Of a DNA stretch of 6,944 nt, positions 1 to 6,100 are shown one piece after another. Position 1 is the first letter of the stretch, and the number at the start of each line of letters is the position of its first letter. Source of the stretch: CAZLPW01 sp964561495 (lineage in GTDB: Bacteria > Fidelibacterota > Marinisomatia > Marinisomatales > UBA1611); NCBI GenBank assembly GCA_964561495.1, contig CAZLPW010000099.1, positions 1 through 6,944 of the forward strand, written 5' to 3'. The position numbers and the translations under genes were made by a program. The notes under the pieces are model-generated. The model saw only the letters and a list, made by a program, of their open reading frames with translations, was not told where the DNA came from and ran no database searches.

Positions 1-39
1 ACTGTTGGTGCTGGTGTTGTTACAGATATAAAAAAATAA
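1..39 (+). CDS. tuf: Elongation factor Tu, C-terminal end (partial)
   Basis: Reading frame 1 gives TVGAGVVTDIKK followed by TAA at 37-39. TVGAGVVT close to the C-terminus is the ending of bacterial EF-Tu, the GTPase that delivers aminoacyl-tRNA to the ribosomal A site. Only the last 12 residues, from the final beta strand of domain 3, are inside the window, so nothing can be said about the G domain. Its place just upstream of rpmG, tRNA-Trp and secE is the expected one for tuf in many bacteria, which supports the call despite the short fragment. Confidence 0.85.
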   Translation, partial: TVGAGVVTDIKK

Positions 40-50
40 TTGAATTAAAT

Positions 51-215
51 ATGGCTGGAAATAGTAAAAGGGTTATTGTGCAGATTGAAAGTACTGCTGG
101 TACTGGATTTAGGTATACGATTACTAAAAGTAAAAAGAAGCATCCTGAGAGGGTTGAGTATAAGAAATTTGATCCTATTATAAAAAAGCATACGATTTTT
201 AAAGAGACTAAATAG
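51..215 (+). CDS. rpmG: 50S ribosomal protein L33 (cysteine-free type)
   Basis: This 54-residue protein starts at ATG 51 and ends at TAG 213-215. It is a small basic protein of the large ribosomal subunit, located near the E site. The family pattern is visible: a first beta strand (RVIVQIEST, residues 7-15), the AGTGFRYTITKSK turn and strand (16-28), and KKFDPIIKKHTIFKE (38-52), which matches the typical KKFDPxxxxHxxxKE ending. It contains no cysteine, so it is the zinc-independent (C-) form, like E. coli L33, and not the CxxC...CxxC form. Length is normal for the family (about 50-55). It begins 11 bases after the tuf stop, and no Shine-Dalgarno sequence is visible in the A/T-only stretch before its start, so translation may rely on an unstructured leader or on coupling with tuf. 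Confidence 0.95.
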   Translation: MAGNSKRVIVQIESTAGTGFRYTITKSKKKHPERVEYKKFDPIIKKHTIFKETK

Positions 216-224
216 GAATATGGA

Positions 225-252
225 TTTACACCCCTTTTGGTTAAAATATAAT
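225..252 (+). promoter_or_regulatory. Promoter-like -35/-10 pair immediately before tRNA-Trp
   Basis: TTTACA at 225-230 (five of six matches to TTGACA) lies 16 bases before TATAAT at 247-252, a perfect sigma70 -10 hexamer. The -10 ends one base before the tRNA 5' end, so initiation about 7 bases downstream would fall inside the acceptor stem and could not yield mature tRNA-Trp. It could serve secE-nusG, or be a chance match in an AT-rich gap. If the organism belongs to Bacteroidota, the primary sigma factor prefers a different -33 element (TTTG), which weakens the call further. Confidence 0.35.
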
Positions 253-325
253 AGGAGAGTAGCTCAACTGGTAGAGCACCGGCCTCCAAAGCCGGGGGTT
301 GCGGGTTCGATCCCTGCCTCTCCTG
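253..325 (+). tRNA. tRNA-Trp (anticodon CCA)
   Basis: The cloverleaf folds completely. Acceptor AGGAGAG (253-259) pairs with CTCTCCT (318-324) over seven base pairs. D stem GCTC/GAGC (262-265/274-277) encloses a loop with the conserved GG at 270-271. Anticodon stem CCGGC/GCCGG (279-283/291-295) encloses loop CTCCAAA with anticodon CCA at 286-288. The variable loop is GGGTT. T stem GCGGG/CCTGC (one G-U pair) encloses TTCGATC. The discriminator is G325, as in bacterial tRNA-Trp, where G73 is an identity element for tryptophanyl-tRNA synthetase. The 3' CCA is not encoded (CTT follows), so it must be added by the CCA-adding enzyme. The gene reads UGG codons. It sits 37 bases after rpmG and 21 before secE, so it is probably processed from a longer transcript. 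Confidence 0.97.
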
Positions 326-346
326 CTTGAAATAAAGGCGCTATTT

Positions 347-529
347 ATGGTTGATAAAATCCAGAAATTTTTTTCGGGTATTGAATTTGAGATGAAGAAA
401 GTGTCTTGGCCTGACTGGCAAGAATTGAAGGGTTCTGCATACGTTGTTGTTAATTTGACCCTCTTGCTCACTCTATTTTTGTTTTTGGTTGATTTTCTTT
501 TATCTAAAATAATTAACTACATACTTTGA
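347..529 (+). CDS. secE: Protein translocase subunit SecE
   Basis: This 60-residue protein is the small essential subunit of the SecYEG channel in the inner membrane, where it clamps SecY. The N-terminal amphipathic helix carries the family motif EMKKVSWPDWQEL (residues 15-27; typical form ExxKVxWPxxxEL). One hydrophobic membrane helix follows at about residues 31-53 (AYVVVNLTLLLTLFLFLVDF, then LLS). It is thus the short single-span type, unlike the three-span SecE of enterobacteria. ATG 347 is chosen because the motif spacing is normal and a modest AAAGG site (334-338) lies 8 bases upstream. A TTG at 299 in the same frame would run through the tRNA and is not credible. The stop TGA (527-529) is three bases before nusG, the standard secE-nusG pairing. 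Confidence 0.96.
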   Translation: MVDKIQKFFSGIEFEMKKVSWPDWQELKGSAYVVVNLTLLLTLFLFLVDFLLSKIINYIL

Positions 530-532
530 ATT

Positions 533-1069
533 ATGAATTGGTATACATTAAGAGTTATTTCGGGTAAAGAAAAAAAAATAAAAGAAGCTATTATGTATGA
601 TGTTGAATTGAATGATATGCAAGATAAAATCAAGGATATTTTAGTTCCTACTGAAAATGTTGTTGAAATGCGAGATGGTAAGAAAAAAGTTAAAGAGCGA
701 GTCTTTTTTCCTGGTTATTTATTGGTAAGGCTTGAACTTGATAAAGTCACTAAATATTTAATAGAAGGTGTTAATGGTGTTATATCATTTGTTGGGCCTA
801 AAGGTGGTGAGCCGCAATCTCTAAAGCCTGAAGAAGCTCAGAGGTTTCTTGGGGATTTTGAAGGTGGAGACGGGCCTTTAAGGGTTACTGAGGCTGCTCC
901 TTTTAAAGTTGGTGATGCTGTTAAGGTAACAGATGGTCCGTTCATGGACTTCTCTGGCTTGGTTCAAGAGGTAAACCATGATAAGCAAAAATTAAAAGTT
1001 ATGGTTAGTATTTTTGGTCGGCAGACACCTGTTGAGCTGGATTATCTTCAGGTTAAATTAGAGAATTAA
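533..1069 (+). CDS. nusG: Transcription termination/antitermination protein NusG
   Basis: NusG (178 residues) binds the clamp of RNA polymerase, modulates pausing and Rho termination, and through its KOW domain can contact S10 to couple transcription with translation. The N-terminal NGN domain (about 2-108) begins with NWYTLRVISGKEKKI and includes ERVFFPGYLLVRLEL (55-69), the polymerase-binding core, and NGVISFVG (81-88). The C-terminal KOW domain (about 124-175) reads FKVGDAVKVTDGPF, then EVNHDKQKLKVMVSIFGR and TPVELDYLQV. Length is normal and no extra domain is inserted. The KOW wording resembles Bacteroidota/Chlorobi NusG. The start three bases after secE has no Shine-Dalgarno site, so translational coupling with secE is likely. 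Codons 13-16 contain a run of nine A (570-578). Confidence 0.97.
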   Translation: MNWYTLRVISGKEKKIKEAIMYDVELNDMQDKIKDILVPTENVVEMRDGKKKVKERVFFPGYLLVRLELDKVTKYLIEGVNGVISFVGPKGGEPQSLKPEEAQRFLGDFEGGDGPLRVTEAAPFKVGDAVKVTDGPFMDFSGLVQEVNHDKQKLKVMVSIFGRQTPVELDYLQVKLEN

Positions 1070-1092
1070 ATTAATAGAAATAGAACAAAACT

Positions 1093-1518
1093 ATGGCAAA
1101 AAAAATTATAGGCTTTATTAAGTTGCAAATACAAGCTGGGCAGGCTAACCCTGCGCCACCTGTTGGTCCTGCTCTTGGTCAACACGGAGTAGGAATAATG
1201 GATTTTTGTAAAGCCTTCAATGCTGAGACCCAAGATAAAGCTGGGGATGTTATACCAGTAGAAATTACAGTATATGCTGATCGCAGTTTTTCTTTTATTA
1301 CTAAAACTCCTCCAGCGTCAAGGCTAATTTTAAAAGCTGCAAAATTAAATAAAGGATCTGGAGAGCCTAATCGTGATAAGGTGGGAAGTATAAATAAGAA
1401 AGATTTGGAAGATATTGCTAATATAAAAATGAAAGATTTAAATGCGAATTCTATATCTCAAGCTATGGCTATGATAGAGGGGACTGCTCGATCCATGGGT
1501 GTTGAAGTTAAGGGGTGA
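1093..1518 (+). CDS. rplK: 50S ribosomal protein L11
   Basis: L11 (141 residues, the usual length) binds the GTPase-associated region of 23S rRNA at the base of the L7/L12 stalk. It is needed for factor binding and for RelA-dependent stringent signalling. The N-terminal domain (about 1-70) carries the proline-rich PAPPVGPALGQHG (20-32), part of the thiostrepton-binding region, and IMDFCKAFNA (35-44). The RNA-binding C-terminal domain (about 75-141) shows GSGEPNRDKVG (88-98) and the signature IEGTARSMGVEV (128-139). It starts 23 bases after nusG in an A-rich leader without a Shine-Dalgarno site. No L1-binding hairpin like that of the E. coli rplK leader is evident in these 23 bases, so L1 autoregulation is not supported by what is visible. 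A run of eight A covers codons 2-5. Confidence 0.98.
   Translation: MAKKIIGFIKLQIQAGQANPAPPVGPALGQHGVGIMDFCKAFNAETQDKAGDVIPVEITVYADRSFSFITKTPPASRLILKAAKLNKGSGEPNRDKVGSINKKDLEDIANIKMKDLNANSISQAMAMIEGTARSMGVEVKG
1511..1518 (+). promoter_or_regulatory. Possible ribosome binding site of rplA, overlapping the rplK stop
   Basis: AGGGGTGA at 1511-1518 includes the rplK stop codon (TGA, 1516-1518) and differs from the anti-Shine-Dalgarno complement AGGAGGTGA at only a few positions. It ends 10 bases before ATG 1529, a slightly long but workable distance. This would place ribosomes finishing rplK at the rplA site. The GG is also dictated by the last L11 codons, so the match may be partly coincidental. 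Confidence 0.45.
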
Positions 1519-1528
1519 TTTTTAATAT

Positions 1529-2221
1529 ATGAATGTAAGTAAAAATAGGGCTCAAGCTTTAGAAAAGGTTGATAGGGAGAAGCAGTATTCACTTGATGAT
1601 GCTTTGGCTATTGTAAAGGATATGGCTTATGCTAAATATGATGAGAGTGTAGATTTGGCTATTAATTTAGATGTTGATCCTAGGCATGCTGAAGAAAATA
1701 TTAGAGTAACGACACCTTTGCCACATGGGACTGGGAAAAAAGTATCAGTTTTAGCTCTCGTTTCCTCAGATTCAAAAGAAAAAGAAGCGCTTGATGCTGG
1801 TGCTGATTATGTTGGAAGTAAAGAATTTTTGGATAAAATAAAGGGTGGCTGGACTGATGTTGATAAAATTATTGCGACTCCTGATTTAATGGCGGAATTG
1901 GGTAAGTTGGGTAAAATACTTGGTCCTAAAGGTTTGATGCCGAATCCTAAAAGTGGAACTGTAACTTTAGATATTGGAAAGGCCGTAGGTGAGATAAAAT
2001 CGGGGCAAGTTGAGCTTAGAGTTGAAAAAAATGGAATTATTCATGTGGCATGTGGAAAAATTTCATTTTCTATAGAACATTTAATTGAAAATATTAAAAC
2101 AATCTATAATGTTATTCTAAAGTCTAGGCCTTCTTCTCTTAAGGGTAATTTTTTAACCAAAATCACAATTTCTTCATCTACTGGTCCAGGTGTGAAAATT
2201 GATTTATCAACAATAGTATAA
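1529..2221 (+). CDS. rplA: 50S ribosomal protein L1
   Basis: L1 (230 residues, close to the usual 230-235) forms the mobile L1 stalk of the large subunit, which helps move deacylated tRNA out of the E site; in many bacteria it also represses its own operon. Domain I comes from both ends: AKYDESVDLAINLDVDPRHAEENIR (start near residue 35) with LPHGTGKKV (64-72), and STGPGVKID (217-225) near the C-terminus. The family signature LGKILGPKGLMPNPKSGTV falls at 127-145 in domain II. A small oddity is Cys175 in HVACGKISF, where most L1 proteins have a residue such as Pro-Ile before GK. The start gives the normal N-terminus of L1 (RxxALEKVDREKQY). The stop is only 4 bases before rplJ. Confidence 0.97.
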   Translation: MNVSKNRAQALEKVDREKQYSLDDALAIVKDMAYAKYDESVDLAINLDVDPRHAEENIRVTTPLPHGTGKKVSVLALVSSDSKEKEALDAGADYVGSKEFLDKIKGGWTDVDKIIATPDLMAELGKLGKILGPKGLMPNPKSGTVTLDIGKAVGEIKSGQVELRVEKNGIIHVACGKISFSIEHLIENIKTIYNVILKSRPSSLKGNFLTKITISSSTGPGVKIDLSTIV

Positions 2222-2225
2222 TATA

Positions 2226-2741
2226 ATGCCAAATAAAAAAAATACTGATCAAGTAGCTACGTTAACAGATGTTTTTTCTCGTGCGAAAGCTGTTTATTTT
2301 ACTGATTACCATGGTCTTGATGTTGAGAAAATCACTCAACTTAGAAGAAGGTTTTTTGATGAAAATGTAGAATATAAAGTTGCTAAAAACACACTTTTAA
2401 GAATTGCGATTGATAAAAATTCAATAGAATGTATCGAAGGGGTTTTTTCTGGTTCCACGGCTATAGCTGTTTCATACGATGAGCCTTCTTCTCCAGCGAA
2501 GATAATTAAAGATTTTAATAAAAAGCACGACCTTCCAAAGGTGAAAGGTGTATTTTTTGATGGCGAGTTTTTTCCTTCTTCTGATTTTGATAGGATCGCT
2601 AATCTACCAAGTAAAGATGAGCTTTTGTCCAAATTGGTTGCTACGCTAAATAGTCCTATGCAGAAATTCGTTTCAACGATTTCTTCGCCGCTTGGTAATT
2701 TGGTTGGTGTTTTGGAAAGTTTAAAGCAAAAAAAAGTATAA
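2226..2741 (+). CDS. rplJ: 50S ribosomal protein L10
   Basis: L10 (171 residues) anchors L7/L12 dimers to the ribosome and joins L11 at the stalk base. The rRNA-binding N-terminal domain shows FTDYHGLDVEKITQLRRRF (25-43) and YKVAKNTLLRIAI (50-62), both hallmarks of the family. LPSKDELLSKLVATLNSPM (127-145) precedes the long C-terminal helix (about 146-171), which carries the L7/L12 docking sites. The start at ATG 2226 gives a normal N-terminus (MPNKKNTDQVATLTDVF). It has no Shine-Dalgarno site and lies 4 bases after rplA, so translation must be coupled or leader-independent. There is no room for the long L10-binding leader known from E. coli and Bacillus. Eight-A runs occur at codons 3-6 and at the C-terminal lysines. 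Confidence 0.97.
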   Translation: MPNKKNTDQVATLTDVFSRAKAVYFTDYHGLDVEKITQLRRRFFDENVEYKVAKNTLLRIAIDKNSIECIEGVFSGSTAIAVSYDEPSSPAKIIKDFNKKHDLPKVKGVFFDGEFFPSSDFDRIANLPSKDELLSKLVATLNSPMQKFVSTISSPLGNLVGVLESLKQKKV

Positions 2742-2750
2742 ATGAAAATA

Positions 2751-2755
2751 AGGAG
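2751..2755 (+). promoter_or_regulatory. Strong Shine-Dalgarno site of rplL
   Basis: AGGAG stands 8 bases before ATG 2764. It is one of only two clear full Shine-Dalgarno cores in the window, and it serves the one protein that must be made in several copies per ribosome. It therefore supports both this start and higher initiation on rplL than on its neighbours. Confidence 0.85.
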
Positions 2756-2763
2756 TATTTCTA

Positions 2764-3144
2764 ATGGCAATTAAACGTGAAGATGTTTTAAAGTATCTTG
2801 AAGGGTCTAACATGGTTGAAATTTCTGAATTGATCAGCGATATCGAAGAAAAATTTGGTGTTACGGCAGCTGCTCCAGTTGCGGTTTCTGCTGGACCTGC
2901 TATGTCTGGTGGAGATGGTCAAGCTGATGAAAAAACAGAATTTGATGTTATCTTAAAATCTGCTGGGCAGGCCAAGATAAATGTAATAAAAGCTGTTCGT
3001 GGTATAACTGACTTAGGCTTAAAAGAGGCTAAGGAATTGGTTGATTCTGTTCCTAAGTCAATTAAGGAAGGCTTGTCTGAAGCAGACGCAAATGAAATAA
3101 AGGCCACTCTTGAGGAAGCTGGAGCTGAGGTTGAGCTTAAATAG
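2764..3144 (+). CDS. rplL: 50S ribosomal protein L7/L12
   Basis: L7/L12 (126 residues) is the multicopy flexible stalk protein that recruits and stimulates EF-Tu, EF-G, IF2 and RF3. The N-terminal dimerisation helices (1-32, including VLKYLEGSNMVEISELI) bind L10. An Ala/Gly-rich hinge follows (about 33-56). The globular C-terminal domain (57-126) has EFDVILKSAG, then KINVIKAVRGITDLGLKEAK (71-90), the conserved factor-binding surface, and ends EEAGAEVELK as is typical. Length is normal. It starts 22 bases after rplJ with a strong AGGAG site, in keeping with the excess of L7/L12 over L10 in the ribosome. L10-L7/L12 adjacency is nearly universal. Confidence 0.98.
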   Translation: MAIKREDVLKYLEGSNMVEISELISDIEEKFGVTAAAPVAVSAGPAMSGGDGQADEKTEFDVILKSAGQAKINVIKAVRGITDLGLKEAKELVDSVPKSIKEGLSEADANEIKATLEEAGAEVELK

Positions 3145-3199
3145 TTTTATATTTTCAATTTCTATTCTATTTAATTTTAAAAAAAATCAGGAGTCATAA
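3145..3199 (+). promoter_or_regulatory. rplL-rpoB spacer with rpoB Shine-Dalgarno site
   Basis: This 55-base AT-rich spacer is the longest gap in the window. It holds AGGAG at 3189-3193, six bases before the TTG start of rpoB. I see no GC-rich hairpin followed by T residues and no obvious double-stranded RNase III-type stem. The partial terminator and processing site known between rplL and rpoB in E. coli therefore has no visible counterpart here. The stretch has -10-like A/T words but no convincing -35 partner. Confidence 0.7.
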
Positions 3200-6100
3200 T
3201 TGGCTGTTAATAATTTCAACTCTAATACGCGTAAATCATTTTCAACAATTCCTACATTTGTTGATGTGCCAGACTTGTTGGCGATTCAAACGAATGCATA
3301 TCAAAAGTTTTTACAAGAATGGACACCGCAGGAGGCTCGAAAGCCCTTTGGTTTGGAGGGCGTTCTTCAGAGTGTTTTTCCTATTGAGGATTCTCATCGC
3401 AATTATATTTTGCAATATAAAACTTATTTTCTTGGTCAGCCTAAATATAATCCAGATGAATGTATTGATAGGGGTGTTACATATTCTGCTCCTTTAAGAG
3501 TTCGACTTGCTCTTCATATTACAGATGAAAACAATAGGAATAAGTATGCCCAAAGTATTGAGCAGGATGTTTATTTTGGGAATATTCCATATATGACTGA
3601 TAAGGGGACCTTTATCATAAATGGAGCAGAAAGAGTTATAGTTGCTCAACTTCAGAGATCTCCTGGTGTATTTTTCGATGAATCTATTCATCCAAATGGA
3701 ACTAAGCTTTATCAGGCTAGGATAATCCCAGCTAGAGGATCTTGGGTTGATTTTACAACGGATATTAATGATTGTTTGTTTGTGATAATTGACCGCAGAA
3801 GAAAATTTCCAGTTACTATGTTGCTTAGGGCGCTAGGGTATTCGACTAATGTTGATATTTTCCAAGCATTTAATGCAATTCAAAGAATAGATCTAAAAAA
3901 GAGTGAAATAAAAAAATATTTAGGTTCTACTTTAGTTGAAGATGTGGTTGATGTTAATACTGGTGAGATTTTCGTTGAAGCGGGTAAGGACTTAACGGCT
4001 GAATTGGTAGAAGTTTTGCAAACTGCAAGTATTCAAAAAATTCAGGTAGTTAATGGTAATTCTAATTTTGCATCTATGTTGCTTTTGAATACTATTGATA
4101 AAGATCCTTCAAACAATACAGAAGAAGCTCTTGGAATTGTTTATCAACTTCTGCGTGCTAGTGAACCTCCTAACCTTGAAACTGCGCAAAAATTCATTGA
4201 ACGAATTTTCTTTAGTCCTAAGAAGTATGATCTTGGTCAGGTTGGGAGATATCGTTTAAATCAGCAATTCAATCTTGATGTTCCTGTTGATGATACAGTC
4301 CTTACGATGGATGATATTGTCCAAGTTATTAGATATTTAATTGATATGAGAAAAGGCGAAAGAGGTGTAGATGATATTGATCATTTAGGTAATAGGCGTG
4401 TAAAGACAGTGGGTGAACAATTAACTAATCAATTCAGTGTTGCTTTGAGTAGAATGATAAGAACTATTCATGAAAGAATGAATCTTCGCGAATCTGAAAG
4501 TATTACTCCGCAGGATTTAATCAACTCTCGTGTTGTTACTACGGTAATAAATACATTTTTTGGAACTTCTCAATTGTCTCAGTTTGGGGATCAAACTAAC
4601 CCATTGGCTGAAATTACCCATAAGAGAAGGATTTCTGCTCTAGGTCCTGGAGGTTTGACTCGGGAGAGGGCAGGTTTTGAGGTTCGTGATGTGCATTATA
4701 CTCATTATGGTAGATTGTGCCCTATCGAAACCCCCGAGGGTCCCAATATTGGACTCATATCTAGTTTGGCGATGTTTGCTGAGGTTAATGATCATGGGTT
4801 TATTGAGTCTCCATACAGGAAAATTGAAAAAGAGAACGGGAAGGGTTCATTTATTACTGATAAGATCGAATATTTAAGTGCTGATGACGAAGATAGGGTT
4901 ATGGTTGCCCAAGCAAGTACCTCTCATGATAAGTCAGGGAAAATAGTTGAAGAAAAAATTAGGACGAGGATGAAGGGGGATTTTCCTATTGTGGGCCCTT
5001 CTGATGTAGATTTTATTGAAGTCTCTCCAAATCAGATTTTAAGTGTTGCGGCAGCATTGATTCCTTTTCTGGAGCATGATGATGCTAATAGGGCTTTAAT
5101 GGGCTCTAATATGCAAAGGCAGGCGGTTCCTCTTATCTCACCTAAATCTCCTATTGTTGGTACTGGAATAGAAAAGCAAGTTGCGATTGACTCCAGATCA
5201 TGCGTTGTTTCTCCTGTTAATGGGAAAATTATTTATGTTGATGCAAATAAGGTGAGTATAAAAAGAGATGATGTTCAAGACAACTTAGTTCTTTATGAAG
5301 GGGAGGACATTGTTCACATTAATCTAAAGAAGTTTAATAGAACCAATCAAAACACTGTTCATAATCAACGTCCTTTAGTTAAAGAAGGTCAGGTTATTAA
5401 AAAAGGTGAGCCAATAGCAGATGGCGCTTCTACTGAAGATGGTGAATTGGCTCTTGGGAATAATATTAGAGTCGCGTTTATGCCTTGGCAGGGTTATAAC
5501 TTTGAGGATGCTATTGCAATAAGTGAGCGTTTGGTTAAAGAAGATATTTTCACTTCTGTTCATTGTCATGAAGTTGAACTTGAGGTTCGAGATACAAAAA
5601 GAGGGCAGGAAGAGCTTACAGCTGAAATTCCTAATGTAAGCGAAGACGCGACAAAAGATTTAGATGAATCTGGAATTATACGTATAGGTGCTGCTGTTAA
5701 AGAAGGTGATATCCTAATAGGTAAAGTTACTCCTAAAGGTGAAACAGACCCAACTCCAGAGGAAACGCTATTAAGGGCAATATTTGGTGAAAAAGCTGGT
5801 GAGGTAAAGGATGCTTCAAAAAGAGCAGAGCCTGGAATAAAGGGTGTCGTGATAAAAACTCAGTTATTTGAAAAGCAAGCGAAAAGGACAAAAAGAGAAG
5901 AGCGCGCAAAAATATTAGGGTTTCAGAAAGAGGTAGGTGAATCAAAAAAACGCCTAAAAGAATCCCGAGATCTTAAATTAATAGGGTTGTTAAAAGATCA
6001 AATCTCGAATGGAATAAGGGATATTTCTAGTGGAAAAACCTTGATAAAAAAGTCAACAAAACTTACTATGAAAAGATTGAAAAGTTTTGATATTGAAAGA

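Noticed and set aside
299..346. Extended SecE start at TTG 299
   Set aside because: The extra residues would be encoded by the T arm and acceptor of tRNA-Trp. ATG 347 has a ribosome site and gives the normal SecE length.
20..471. Two minus-strand open frames across rpmG, tRNA-Trp and secE
   Set aside because: Both run antisense through conserved genes or the tRNA. The hydrophobic composition of the first comes from reading A-rich lysine codons in reverse.
2128..2147. CCTT...AAGG inverted repeat near the end of rplA as an L10-binding hairpin
   Set aside because: Only four base pairs with an eight-base loop, no extension and no kink-turn; indistinguishable from chance.
2336..2770. 144-codon open frame on the minus strand opposite rplJ
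   Set aside because: It lies wholly antisense to well-conserved L10 coding sequence, has no recognisable family features, and reflects the AT-rich codon pattern of rplJ.
3258..3497. 79-codon plus-strand open frame inside rpoB
   Set aside because: It is an out-of-frame shadow of rpoB, whose own frame is continuous and conserved throughout.
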